A stretch of DNA of 52,967 bases. Source: Anaerolineae bacterium (GTDB taxonomy: Bacteria; Chloroflexota; Anaerolineae; Aggregatilineales; Phototrophicaceae). This document shows, piece by piece, positions 17,139 to 25,350 of this stretch. Each line of letters starts with the position of its first letter. Positions within the stretch are counted from its first letter, which is position 1. The position numbers were made by a program, and so were the translations under genes. Location of the stretch: positions 1 to 52,967 of the forward strand of contig JAJDWK010000079.1 in NCBI GenBank assembly GCA_022825675.1, read 5' to 3'. Under the pieces are notes generated by a model. It had not been told where the DNA came from. It did not search any database and saw nothing but the letters and a program-made list of their open reading frames with translations.

Positions 17139-18143
17139 TCAAGCATCCCGCAACAGGCGCTGCAAGATTTGCGCCGCCGCCGCGCGGGGCGAGGTCTCGC
17201 CCGCCAGCACCGCCGCTTCCGCCTCGTGAAAGGCAGCGCGCAGCGCGGGCTGCTCGTGTAAGGCGCGGCGCAGCTCCGCCTCCAGCGCGCTGCGCAGCCA
17301 GGCGCGCCGCTGCTGACGCCGGCGCTGGTCAAACGCGCCGCTGTTCTGAGTCTCCGCGCGGAATTCGCTGATGCGCTCCCAGATGTCGGCGATGCCGGCG
17401 CCAGTCATCGCGGAGGCGGTGTAGGCGCGCGTCCGCCAGCCAGGCGTCGCGGGCGCGATATACCGCAGCGCCCGGCTGTACTGCGCCTGCGCCGCCGCCG
17501 CCGCCGCCAAGGTCTCGCCATCGGCTTTGTTTATCAGCAGCGCATCGGCGATTTCCATGATGCCTTTTTTGATGCCTTGCAATTCGTCGCCAGCGCCCGG
17601 CAGCACAATCAGCAGCAGAAAATCCACCAGCCCGCGCAGCGCCACTTCGCTCTGCCCCGCGCCGACGGTCTCGATAAGGATGACATCGTAGCCAGCGGCT
17701 TCGCAGAGCAGCATCGCATCGCGCGTGCCAGCGGCGACGCCGCCCAATATGCCGCCAGTCGGGCTGGGGCGGATGAAAGCGCCATCCGCGCGCGCCAGGC
17801 GCTCCATGCGCGTTTTGTCGCCGAGGATGCTGCCGCCGCTGAAGCCGCTGCTGGGGTCAATCGCCAGGACGGCGACCCGCTGCCCGCGCTCGATAATAAA
17901 GCAGCCGAGCGCGTTGATGAAGCTGCTCTTGCCCACGCCGGGCGCGCCCGTCACGCCGATGCGCATGGCGCCGCCGCTGTGCGGCAGCAGGCGCTCCAGC
18001 AGCGCCCGCGCATTCTCTTGATGCGCCGCCGCCGTACTCTCCACCAGGGTGATGGCGCGGGCGAGCGCGCCGCGGTCCCCCGCCAGCAGCGCCGCCGCCA
18101 GCGCCGTCAGCTCTCGCTGGGATTTACTATCAGAGCTGGACAT
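17139..18143 (-). CDS. meaB: MeaB/ArgK-type G-protein chaperone of B12-dependent mutase
   Basis: 334 aa from the ATG at 18143, which has GGAG 5 nt upstream; a GTG nine codons earlier lacks a comparable site. It is a SIMIBI-class GTPase that loads and protects adenosylcobalamin in methylmalonyl-CoA mutase. Motifs are Walker A GVTGAPGVGKSS, AIDPSSGFSGGSILGDKTRM, RPSPTGGILGG, Walker B-type LIETVGAGQSE and NKADG. The C-terminal dimerisation helices are present. The mutase itself is not in this window. The gene is divergent from the FG-GAP protein gene. Confidence 0.92.
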   Translation of the reverse strand: MSSSDSKSQRELTALAAALLAGDRGALARAITLVESTAAAHQENARALLERLLPHSGGAMRIGVTGAPGVGKSSFINALGCFIIERGQRVAVLAIDPSSGFSGGSILGDKTRMERLARADGAFIRPSPTGGILGGVAAGTRDAMLLCEAAGYDVILIETVGAGQSEVALRGLVDFLLLIVLPGAGDELQGIKKGIMEIADALLINKADGETLAAAAAAQAQYSRALRYIAPATPGWRTRAYTASAMTGAGIADIWERISEFRAETQNSGAFDQRRRQQRRAWLRSALEAELRRALHEQPALRAAFHEAEAAVLAGETSPRAAAAQILQRLLRDA

Positions 18144-18311
18144 CAGCGCTCCATTAGCAGAAATGGACACTGTCTACTATTGTAACAGCTGTAGCAGCGG
18201 CGGAAGCGCTAGCGCGTATGCGCAGCGCCCAGTTGGTCATACAAAATGTGTATCCCGCGGGCGACTTAGCGCCGCGCCTCTGCTACACTCGGCGCGGGAA
18301 GGGAAGGCGCT

Positions 18312-19481
18312 ATGCTGGACCGATATTTCTACACCTTTCACAACCCGGCGGGCAACCGCGCCCTGCGCGGGAGCGGGCGCTTCCCCGATGTGCTGACTGT
18401 CGATGTGCCGCTGCGGGGGGTGCCCGCCTGGGCTGTCGGCTACGCGATGGAAACTGCCGTTTGGCATGTTGTGCTGCGCGATGGCGCCCTGCAGGTGATT
18501 GAAGTCGCGCCTGACGGGGAAGCGCGCTCGCTGGCTTATGCGCCGGGCTGGTTCGCGGGCGGGCAGCCGCCGCTGGTCGGCGTTTCGATGGTGGAAGGCA
18601 CCTATGTCATGCGCAGCGATGACAGCGTCTCCCCCCAGTCCCATCCGATACCGGTCAACGATTTTGAAGTGCTCTACATCAACCGCGCTGGCGACCTCGT
18701 CTTAAGCCGCGAGGAAGGCATCGTGGCGCAGCTGCCGGCGGCGGCAGCGCCCGCTGCCCGCCTGGTGATGAACCGGGCGGGGCAAGTGGCGCTCTACGCC
18801 CGCAGCGGGCTGGGCGAGCGGCAAGCGAGCGCGCTGCTGATTTTGCAGGCGCGGGACAGCGCCATCCGCCTCTTGAGCCGCCGCGATTTGCCCGGCGCTG
18901 ATGTCTATGCCGGCAATGCGCCGTTCTGGGCGGATATCGACGGCGATGGCAACGAAGACCTGGTCACGACAGTCACCGGCGGGGCGCTGGGGGCGCGGCT
19001 GCGCGCCTATCTCTGGGATGGCGGCGCGATCCGGCAAGAAGTGGACGGACCCGCGGGGCAGCGCCGGCAGCAGCTGGCGGCGGCGGCTTTCGCCGCGGAT
19101 GGCGCAGTAGAAGTCGCGGCGCTCTCGGCGGCGGCTGGCGGCGGACAGATGGAATTCTTCCGCTATCAGGCGGGGGGGCTGCGGCGGCTGGCGGCGCTGC
19201 CGGGGCTGACAGCTCAAGCCCGCGGCGACTGCAATTTTGACAGGGCGGCGGCTGGCGATTTTGATGGCGATGGCATGCCCGAAGCGCTGGCGATGGACGA
19301 CACCCGCCAGCGGATTGTCGCGGTGCGGCGCTGCCCTACTGGGGCGGAAGTCGCCTGGCGCTTAAACGCTGAGGCCGAAATTGTCAGCAATTTCGCGCCG
19401 GTGGAATTGCTGGATAGTGGCTTGGGCTTGGCGGTTGGCACGGCGGATGCGCGCCTGCGCGTCTGGCTGCCGCGGCTATAG
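18312..19481 (+). CDS. Beta-propeller-like protein with FG-GAP/VCBS calcium motifs
   Basis: 389 aa with no signal peptide visible. It is made of short beta-strand repeats, and two segments match the FG-GAP/VCBS calcium-binding loop: DIDGDGNEDLVTTVTGG (about 213-229) and AGDFDGDGMPEALAMDD (about 316-332). The first half (VDVPLRGVPAWAVGYAMET and following) appears to be degenerate blades of the same fold. Most such propellers are extracellular; the lack of an export signal is unusual and could mean a cytoplasmic role or a missed start. A GGGAAGG site precedes the ATG, and a TACACT -10-like sequence is at 18284-18289. It ends 2 nt from the convergent protease gene. Confidence 0.7.
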   Translation: MLDRYFYTFHNPAGNRALRGSGRFPDVLTVDVPLRGVPAWAVGYAMETAVWHVVLRDGALQVIEVAPDGEARSLAYAPGWFAGGQPPLVGVSMVEGTYVMRSDDSVSPQSHPIPVNDFEVLYINRAGDLVLSREEGIVAQLPAAAAPAARLVMNRAGQVALYARSGLGERQASALLILQARDSAIRLLSRRDLPGADVYAGNAPFWADIDGDGNEDLVTTVTGGALGARLRAYLWDGGAIRQEVDGPAGQRRQQLAAAAFAADGAVEVAALSAAAGGGQMEFFRYQAGGLRRLAALPGLTAQARGDCNFDRAAAGDFDGDGMPEALAMDDTRQRIVAVRRCPTGAEVAWRLNAEAEIVSNFAPVELLDSGLGLAVGTADARLRVWLPRL

Positions 19482-19483
19482 GG

Positions 19484-20569
19484 CTATAGAGTAATCGCCA
19501 TCACATCAAGCACGGTGTCGATAGGCGTGAAAATGGTGGCGCGGCGCGAGCCCGCGAAGAGCAGCCCAACCGCCTTGAGGCTGTCGCGCTCCATAATCAG
19601 CGCGCCAGAATCACCACCTTGGCTCATGGGCGAGGCGATAACCTGCCCGACAAAGCGGGCGGACTGCTCCTTGCCATAAGCCACATCAACGGTGGCGTTA
19701 AGCAGCGTTACCGTGCCTTCGGTATAGCCAGTCGTGCGCCCATGCTTGCGCACTTCCATGCCCAGCTGCGGGACGCGGGTGCCATTGGGGCGCCCGATTT
19801 CGGCGATTGCCTGTTGGAAGAGCATGGGATTGTTCGGGCGGGCGAGCGCCGCATCCACGCGGTTGGGATAAATCGGAATATCTTCCGACTGCGCCTTGGG
19901 CGCGGCAACGCTGGTCAAGCGCTTGGAAGAGCCGCTGAGCTTCGCCGCGAGGTTGCCCACGCTGGCGAACAGCTCCACAATATCACAGCCGCCCGGCGGG
20001 AACAGCGGCGGCAAAGATGGCGGCGTCGGCGGTCCCGAGCCGTAATCGCGATAGAAGCGCAGCTGCTCATAACGATGCAGCTTCGCCACAACATCGTCGG
20101 GCTTGACGCCGTGATCGGTCGGTCCCGGCTGCAGGATGGCATCGCCGATTTCGGCTTCGTTGCTATCCGCCAGCACATGATTGTTGGAAAGCAGCAGCGG
20201 CTCGCCCGATTCCCGGTCAAAGACAACCGCGCCCAGGGTGCCGGCGGTAACGCGGAAATGCCCGATGCTGACGCCCGCCGGGATATTGGGGCGGAAGCGG
20301 TCACGCGGGTCGACCAGCGCTTCCAGCCGTCCGATTTCGACGACATCGGTGCGGGCGCCATTAACATCGGGCGGGACCAGGTCCTCAGCGCTTAAGGCTT
20401 CGACCGGCTTCTTCTGCTCGACCAACACGGTTATTGCAAGCTGGTCGGTTGCCCGTTCTTTGAAATTGCGATAGCCGACGCCGACGCCGACCACGCCGCG
20501 CCGCCGCAGCAAATCCGCCTGGGAGCGGCGCTGCGCCTCCAGCATTTGACGGAAAATATCCAGCGACAT
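19484..20569 (-). CDS. Trypsin-fold serine protease (Nal1-like), cytoplasmic
   Basis: 361 aa. The N-terminal segment has a QMLEAQRRSQADLL helix followed by GVVGVGVGYRN, typical of this family. A chymotrypsin-fold domain follows. Candidate triad residues are His in LLSNNHVLAD (about 131), Asp in NRVDAALARP (about 237) and Ser in MSQGGDSGALI (about 321), with the oxyanion GGDSG motif intact. No signal peptide is present, so a cytoplasmic location is inferred. The central part contains an unusual Pro-rich loop (GSGPPTPPSLPPLFPPGG). GAGGG lies 9 nt before the ATG, and AGTATA (TATACT on the minus strand) at 20611-20616 may be the -10. Confidence 0.82.
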   Translation of the reverse strand: MSLDIFRQMLEAQRRSQADLLRRRGVVGVGVGYRNFKERATDQLAITVLVEQKKPVEALSAEDLVPPDVNGARTDVVEIGRLEALVDPRDRFRPNIPAGVSIGHFRVTAGTLGAVVFDRESGEPLLLSNNHVLADSNEAEIGDAILQPGPTDHGVKPDDVVAKLHRYEQLRFYRDYGSGPPTPPSLPPLFPPGGCDIVELFASVGNLAAKLSGSSKRLTSVAAPKAQSEDIPIYPNRVDAALARPNNPMLFQQAIAEIGRPNGTRVPQLGMEVRKHGRTTGYTEGTVTLLNATVDVAYGKEQSARFVGQVIASPMSQGGDSGALIMERDSLKAVGLLFAGSRRATIFTPIDTVLDVMAITL

Positions 20570-20651
20570 GCCAAGCTGCCCTCAATGCTACCCGCGATTG
20601 CCTGCAACATAGTATACAAGTGAATGCCGCCGAGGCATAACAGAAGTCGCG

Positions 20652-20671
20652 CGGGGGCGCGGCGATTGCCC
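20652..20671. repeat. 20-bp direct repeat, left member
   Basis: CGGGGGCGCGGCGATTGCCC occurs here and again, identically, at 20920-20939, on either side of repeat copy 3. It could be a target duplication made by insertion, or a partly duplicated element end, since its last 10 bases resemble the element terminus. Confidence 0.8.
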
Positions 20672-20915
20672 CAAATTTTATTCACCACAAAGACACAAAG
20701 GGCACAAAGTTTTTCTTGAAATAGCGCTTTGTTACTTCATTTATCCGGACAGTCTGCACACAGCCCATACCACCGAGAACACAGAGGAATATTGAGCATA
20801 CCGAGAAAAGATTTTAAGAGATTTTCTCATGCTTTTCTCGATGTATCTTGGTGTACTCGGTGGTCGCAATTCCTGTCGCATCGCCGCTGATGCCAATTTT
20901 GATGCGATTGCCCTG
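20661..20915. repeat. MITE-like repeat, copy 3 (about 255 bp)
   Basis: The left end is degenerate (GGCGATTGCCCCAAATTTTA, then TTCACCACAAAGACACAAAG). The right end, TTTTGATGCGATTGCCCTG (20897-20915), is a good terminal repeat. The interior has TTTTTCTTGAAATAGCGCTTTG, CAGTCTGCACACA, CACCGAGAACACAGAGG, TTTTAAGAGATTTTCTCATGC and TTTTCTCGATGTATCTTGGT. It has the same block order as copy 4. Confidence 0.8.
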
Positions 20916-20919
20916 CGCA

Positions 20920-20939
20920 CGGGGGCGCGGCGATTGCCC
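20920..20939. repeat. 20-bp direct repeat, right member
   Basis: Identical to 20652-20671. It ends 2 nt from the stop codon of the threonine synthase gene, so the element sits immediately against that gene's 3' end. Confidence 0.8.
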
Positions 20940-20941
20940 TG

Positions 20942-22021
20942 CTATTGGGGGCTGAGGGTCTTCAAGCCGCTGCCGGTGAATGCCAGTATCAGCGGGGCGG
21001 ACTTGCCCAGGCGCTCGGCGATATGGGGCAGGGCGGCGGCGGCGATGGCGCTGGTCGGCTCCACCATGATGCCTTTTTTATGCAGCTTGGCTTGCGCCGC
21101 CAGGATTGCCTCATCCGCCAGGCGCAGGGCGAAGCCGCCACTGGCGCGCAAAGCGCTGAGAATCTGCTTGCCGCGCACGGGCGCATCCACCAGGATGCCA
21201 TCGGCAACGCTGGGCTGGGCGGCAATGGCGGGCGGTGCCGCGAGATTTTGCTCCCAGGCGCGCGCAATCGGGTCGACGCCAGTTGTTTGCAGCGCAATCA
21301 AACGCGGCAAAGTTTTGATGCAGCCAGCCGCTTGCAGCGCCTGGAAGCCGCGCATAAGCCCGAGGAATAAGCCGCCATGCCCGACCGGCAGCGCGATGGC
21401 GGCGGGTGCCCGCCCCCCCAGCTGCTCCCAGATTTCCCAGGCGGCGGTCTGCTGCCCCAGCAGGAAATAGGGGTGCCAGGCGTGGCTGGCGTAAGTTGCC
21501 CTTTCCGCTGCTTGATAGATATCCGCGGGCAGGTTCCGCGACTCGATGATAGCGCCGCCGAAGGCGCGAATCAGCCGTTTTTTGCTGGCGCGCGCGGTGG
21601 CGGCGGGCACATAAACAGTCGCGCGCAGCCCGGCAGCGCCGGCGTATGCCGCCAGTGATGCGCCGGCATTGCCCGAAGAATTGTCGATGACATCAGCCGC
21701 GCCCTGGCTCGCCAGATAATTCAGCATGACCGCTGTGCCGCGATCTTTGAAAGACCCGGTCGGGTTCAGGTATTCGAGCTTGGCCTGGAAGGCGATGCCG
21801 TCGAGTTCCATTGGCACCAGCGGCGTCATGCCCTCGCCCAGGCTGAAGCGGCGCGGCACGGGCAGCATCGCCGCGTAGCGCCAAAGGGAAAATTCGCCCG
21901 CTTCGATCGCCGCAGCGTCAAATGGCGGCGCTTCCAGCTCCAGGGGACCGCCGCAGCGCCCGCAGCGCCAAGCCAGCGCCCCGGCGGCGGTGCCACATTC
22001 GCTGCACACGCGCCGACTCAT
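20942..22021 (-). CDS. thrC: Threonine synthase family PLP enzyme with N-terminal zinc ribbon
   Basis: 359 aa, fold-type II PLP enzyme. It would convert O-phospho-L-homoserine to threonine. The N-terminus has a zinc ribbon (CSECG then CGRCGG, about residues 4-25) found in many bacterial and archaeal threonine synthases. The PLP-binding lysine is in NPTGSFKDRGT (about 91-101). A phosphate-binding SSGNAGASLAAYAG motif lies at about 114-127, and the C-terminal ALPVGHGG and LAFTGSGLKT segments complete the cofactor pocket. GAGGAGG lies 6 nt before the ATG. A related ammonia-lyase or cysteate synthase activity cannot be excluded by motifs alone. Confidence 0.85.
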   Translation of the reverse strand: MSRRVCSECGTAAGALAWRCGRCGGPLELEAPPFDAAAIEAGEFSLWRYAAMLPVPRRFSLGEGMTPLVPMELDGIAFQAKLEYLNPTGSFKDRGTAVMLNYLASQGAADVIDNSSGNAGASLAAYAGAAGLRATVYVPAATARASKKRLIRAFGGAIIESRNLPADIYQAAERATYASHAWHPYFLLGQQTAAWEIWEQLGGRAPAAIALPVGHGGLFLGLMRGFQALQAAGCIKTLPRLIALQTTGVDPIARAWEQNLAAPPAIAAQPSVADGILVDAPVRGKQILSALRASGGFALRLADEAILAAQAKLHKKGIMVEPTSAIAAAALPHIAERLGKSAPLILAFTGSGLKTLSPQ

Positions 22022-22153
22022 CGCCGCCTCCTCAGAAACAAGCCATTCATTTTCGCATGACTACATTGCAATATCTTAGTATACACTCTCAACAGGATAG
22101 CGGCTGCGGCATTAAGCTGCCCGCCGTGAAAAGCCAGCCAAGGAGGCGCGCCG

Positions 22154-22990
22154 ATGAAACTGAGTTTGAGCATGTACAGCTGTGTGCGAGCGGTGCGGGA
22201 GGGGCGGCTGGATTTGCCGGGATTTGTCGACTATGCCGCGGCGCAAGGGGTAGCGGGCGTGGAGCTGCTTGACTTTTTCTGGACAGATGCCGAGCGGGAG
22301 CTCCCGCAGGTGAAGCGGCAGGTCGCCGCTGCCGGGCTGGAAGTGGCGGTCTATGCCATCGGCAACAATTTCATCCAGGCGGAAGCGAGCGAACGCGGGC
22401 GGGAATTAGCGGCTTTGAAGCGCGGGGTCGATGCCGCGGTGGCATTGGAGACGCCGCTGATGCGCGTGTTCAGCGGCGATGCGCGCGCCGGCATCTCGCA
22501 GGAAGCGGGCACCGCCTGGATAATCGAGGGGCTTGCCGCTGGCGCCGCCTATGCCGAGGCGCGGGGCATCACGCTGGCGCTGGAAAATCACGGGCGTTTT
22601 GCCGGGCGCAGCGAGCAAGTGCGCGCCATCATCGAAAAAGTCGCATCGCCGGCGCTGCGCGCGAACTTCGACACCGGCAATTTCTTGCTGGCGGGGCAAG
22701 ACCCGGTGGCGGCGGCGCGGGAATTGGCGGAGTGGGTCGCGCTGGTGCATTTGAAGGATATCCGCCATGCCCGCGAAGATGAGCCCAGCCATAGCTTCCG
22801 CGACCCCGCGGGGCAGCTTTTGACCGGGGCGGTAATCGGCGCTGGATTGGTGGACCTGCCGGCGGTCATGGCGGTATTAGGCGGCGCGGGCTATGACGGC
22901 TGGCTGTCGCTGGAATTCGAGGGGGCGGAGGAGCCGCTGGCGGCTGGCGTGCCGCGCAGCCTGGCGGCGGCGCGCGGCTTGCTGGCATGA
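22154..22990 (+). CDS. Sugar phosphate isomerase/epimerase (xylose-isomerase-like TIM barrel)
   Basis: 278 aa of the AP endonuclease 2 / xylose isomerase-like TIM-barrel superfamily. Likely metal ligands are Glu in LALENHGRF (about 139), Asp in RANFDTGNFL (about 173), His in ALVHLKDIRH (about 199) and Glu in WLSLEFEG (about 256). It probably isomerises or epimerises a keto sugar, inositol derivative or sugar acid; the substrate is not readable. The start is supported by an AAGGAGG site 7 nt upstream. It is monocistronic by context, divergent from thrC with a 132-nt spacer containing AGTATACACT (22078-22087), which could serve promoters in either direction. Confidence 0.82.
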   Translation: MKLSLSMYSCVRAVREGRLDLPGFVDYAAAQGVAGVELLDFFWTDAERELPQVKRQVAAAGLEVAVYAIGNNFIQAEASERGRELAALKRGVDAAVALETPLMRVFSGDARAGISQEAGTAWIIEGLAAGAAYAEARGITLALENHGRFAGRSEQVRAIIEKVASPALRANFDTGNFLLAGQDPVAAARELAEWVALVHLKDIRHAREDEPSHSFRDPAGQLLTGAVIGAGLVDLPAVMAVLGGAGYDGWLSLEFEGAEEPLAAGVPRSLAAARGLLA

Positions 22991-23032
22991 GCTGAACCCG
23001 CAACTGATGTGATTTGGCCTTTTACTTTGCGG

Positions 23033-23038
23033 TATACT
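23033..23038 (+). promoter_or_regulatory. Candidate -10 element of the small-protein gene
   Basis: TATACT lies 26 nt before the ATG at 23064, in the short gap after the sugar isomerase gene. A clean -35 at 16-18 nt spacing is not visible; TTGGCC at 23014 is too close. It is proposed only as a -10 candidate. Confidence 0.35.
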
Positions 23039-23063
23039 CAGGGAAATTGGTCGAGGAATTCCT

Positions 23064-23477
23064 ATGCAGTCTACCAAGGTGGAACTTCATATCGGCAGCG
23101 CGATTGAGCAGTATGTTCGTGAAATCGCGCAGGATGAAAATCGCAGCCTCGAAGCTGTCTTGGAAGATAGCTTAAAACTGCTCTTCAGCAATTCAGCGGA
23201 TGGCGAGGCGAGTGAGGACCTTTTGGTATATTGCTCGGACGAACAGCTATGGAATTTAGTGCATCTTCGCTTGACTTTTGCGCAAGATCGGCGCATTAGG
23301 AGGCTCATGGACCTCGGACGCGAGGACAAGCTGAGCCTCGCAGAGCATAGGGAAATGGAGTCCCTGCTTAGCCTGATCGATCGCCAGACACTGCTGCGTT
23401 CGCAAGCATTGTTGCTGTTGCAGGAGCGTGGACATCGCCCAATTCAATATATGAATGTTGAGCTTGCTGCAACATAA
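23064..23477 (+). CDS. Small protein of the type paired with HNH endonuclease genes
   Basis: 137 aa. The N-terminal 45 residues (KVELHIGSAIEQYVREIAQDENRSLEAVLEDSLKLL, read in two parts) resemble a ribbon-helix-helix-like start followed by helices. The second half is helical and charged (LRLTFAQDRRIRRLMDLGRE; LSLAEHREMESLLSLIDRQT). In cyanobacteria and Chloroflexota similar proteins are often encoded directly before an HNH nuclease, and a decayed HNH gene follows here at 23487-23799. That association is recalled from genome context; the biochemical role is unknown and an antitoxin-like function is only a hypothesis. GAGGAATT precedes the ATG. G+C content is lower than in neighbouring genes. 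Confidence 0.7.
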   Translation: MQSTKVELHIGSAIEQYVREIAQDENRSLEAVLEDSLKLLFSNSADGEASEDLLVYCSDEQLWNLVHLRLTFAQDRRIRRLMDLGREDKLSLAEHREMESLLSLIDRQTLLRSQALLLLQERGHRPIQYMNVELAAT

Positions 23478-23486
23478 GGGTCAAGA

Positions 23487-23799
23487 TATGGGCTTGCCAG
23501 GATTAGGCCAATCCGACTAGCCGCCGCCAATTCAGCCAATCGCCACTTGGGAGAAGGTAGCACACTAATTCAGTTTTCGCACGGGTTTTGACAGTTCAAC
23601 ACAGCAAGAAGCGCCATTGTTTAATCCACGAAAGGACAACTGGAGCGAGCATTTTCTTTGGGTTGCCGGAGGCGTCGAATTAGCCGGGCTGACGCCAGTC
23701 GGTCGGGCGACGATTGCGCGTTTGCGCATTAATCGCCCAATGATTGTCAGGGCGAGGCGCGCATGGATTAGCGCGGGAATGCATCCGCCAGGGGAATAG
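23487..23799 (+). pseudogene. Remnant of an HNH endonuclease gene
   Basis: The 3' part reads in one frame from about 23580: RTGFDSSTQQEAPLFNPR, then KDNWSEHFLW, VELAGLTPVGRATIARLR, and INRPMIVRARRAW to a TAG at 23799. This is the characteristic C-terminal half of a family of small HNH nucleases. The 5' part, which should contain the CxxC, DHI and CN zinc/HNH motifs, is missing or unreadable: a stop (TAA, about 23566) interrupts this frame, and the adjacent frame shows only GEGSTLIQF before its own stop. So the gene has lost its catalytic half by deletion plus frameshift. Its partner gene at 23064 is still intact. Confidence 0.75.
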
Positions 23800-23837
23800 A
23801 CAATGTCTGGGGAATCAGAAGCGCGCAGCTGCTTCTG

Positions 23838-24569
23838 TCAAGCCTCCTGATAGCGCGGCAGGATGACGAGGTTGCGCACGGTCACATGCCGCGGGCGCGA
23901 CAGCATGAAAAGCGCCGCCGCCGCCACATCGCCGCTGTTGAGATAGGTCTGCTCGGTGACAGACAGCCGCTTAATCGCTGCCGGGTCGCGCAGTCCCCAC
24001 AATTCATTCGCCACTTTGCCGGGCGCCAGCGACATCACGCGGATGCCAGCCGCCGCCACTTGCCGCCGCAGGGCATTGACGAAGGTCTCGATTGCATGTT
24101 TGCTCGCGCCATAAGCGGGACCGCGATGCAGCTCCGCATGTCCCGCGATGGAGCTGGTGACGAGGATATCGCCGCCGCCCTGCGCTTGCATCGCCGGCAG
24201 CACGGCATGGGCGCAGCGCATTACGCCATCGACATTGGTTTTGAGCATCGCGCTGACGGCATTCATGTCATACTCGGCAAAATCCCCCTGGATGAAGATG
24301 CCGGCGTTGGCAAACATCACATCAATGCGCCCGAAGTGCGCCAAAGTCCGCGTGACCATATTGGTTATATCGCCGGGCGCGGTCATATCAGCGCGGAGGG
24401 CGAGCGGATCGCCCGGCAATTCGGCGGCGAGCGCTTGCAGCTTATCTAAGGAGCGCGCCGCCAGCGTCAGCTTGCAGCCTTCCGCCGCCAGCAGGCGGGC
24501 GGCAGCGGCGCCAATGCCGGAGCTGGCGCCAGTGATGATGATGACTTTATCGGCGAGCGCCGCGCGCAT
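23838..24569 (-). CDS. Short-chain dehydrogenase/reductase (first of tandem pair)
   Basis: 243-aa classical SDR. The cofactor motif is TGASSGIG near the N-terminus, followed by NAG (FANAGIFIQ, about 88-96), catalytic Ser in VTSSIAGHAE (about 137-146) and YGASK (about 153-157). An Arg in LAARSLDKL after strand 2 suggests NADP preference. It is closely similar along its length to the SDR encoded immediately upstream (24583-25317), with near-identical DNA in the 3' ends seen on the plus strand (about 24440-24560 against 25180-25300). The substrate is unknown. It is likely co-transcribed with the upstream copy (13-nt gap). Confidence 0.87.
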   Translation of the reverse strand: MRAALADKVIIITGASSGIGAAAARLLAAEGCKLTLAARSLDKLQALAAELPGDPLALRADMTAPGDITNMVTRTLAHFGRIDVMFANAGIFIQGDFAEYDMNAVSAMLKTNVDGVMRCAHAVLPAMQAQGGGDILVTSSIAGHAELHRGPAYGASKHAIETFVNALRRQVAAAGIRVMSLAPGKVANELWGLRDPAAIKRLSVTEQTYLNSGDVAAAALFMLSRPRHVTVRNLVILPRYQEA

Positions 24570-24582
24570 GACTGGAGACGCC

Positions 24583-25317
24583 TCAGATATTCACTTGATT
24601 CTGCGGCAGGATGACGAGGTCGCGGATGGTAACATGCTGGGGGCGCGTCAGCATGAAGAGCAGCGCCTCGGCGCAATCTTCGGAGGTGATGAATTCGCGT
24701 TCGCCGGCGGAAACCCGTTGAATTTCCGCGGGGTCGTGAAAGCCCCAAAGCGGGTTGGCGACCGCGCCCGGCGCCAGCGACATCACGCGGATGCCCGCGC
24801 CCGCCAATTGCCGGCGCACGGTATGCACGAAAGTCTGCACCGCGTGTTTGCTGGCGCTGTAAATCGGCTCCCAATGCACATCGATGAAGCCGGAGATGGA
24901 ACTGGTAACGACAATGTCGCCGCCGCCTTGCGCTTGCATCGCCGGGATGACGGCGTGGGCGCAGCGCAGCACCGCGTCAATGTTGATGGTCAGCAGGCGC
25001 GTGAAGTCATCGACATCGCCAGCGGCAAATTCGCCCGGGAGGTAGATGCCGGCGTTGGCAAGCATGATATCAACGCGGCCGAAATGCTCCAGCGTGCGCG
25101 CGGCCATATTGGAAATATCGGACGGCGCGGTCATATCGGCGCGGACAGCCAGCGCCTCGCCCGGCAGCGCGGCGGCGAGCGCTTCCAGCTTATCCAGCGA
25201 GCGCGCCGCCAGCGTCAGCTTGCAGCCTTCCGCCGCCAGCAGGCGGGCGCAGGCTTCGCCAATGCCGGAGCTGGCGCCAGTGATGATGGCGACTTTGCCA
25301 GAAAGTGATTGGGTCAT
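24583..25317 (-). CDS. Short-chain dehydrogenase/reductase (second of tandem pair)
   Basis: 244-aa classical SDR with TGASSGIGEA cofactor motif, LANAGIYLPG (NAG), Ser in VTSSISGFID and YSASK catalytic pair. GAGGGAA lies 8 nt before the ATG. It is a tandem paralogue of the downstream gene; the two differ mainly in the substrate-side segments (for example HRGPAYGASKHAIETFVNAL against HWEPIYSASKHAVQTFVHTV). The N-terminal 60 residues are almost the same, which suggests duplication followed by partial homogenisation. The Zn-dependent dehydrogenase gene 33 nt upstream on the same strand may be in the same transcript. Confidence 0.87.
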   Translation of the reverse strand: MTQSLSGKVAIITGASSGIGEACARLLAAEGCKLTLAARSLDKLEALAAALPGEALAVRADMTAPSDISNMAARTLEHFGRVDIMLANAGIYLPGEFAAGDVDDFTRLLTINIDAVLRCAHAVIPAMQAQGGGDIVVTSSISGFIDVHWEPIYSASKHAVQTFVHTVRRQLAGAGIRVMSLAPGAVANPLWGFHDPAEIQRVSAGEREFITSEDCAEALLFMLTRPQHVTIRDLVILPQNQVNI

Positions 25318-25350
25318 TGCGCATTCCCTCGTCTTGACGGCTTATGCGGG

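Larger units (their letters stand above)
20570..20941. other. Intergenic region filled by a MITE-like repeat
   Basis: The region holds the short promoter zone of the protease gene (20570-20640) and repeat copy 3. No gene is seen. A 20-bp direct duplication flanks the repeat (20652-20671 and 20920-20939). Confidence 0.75.
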
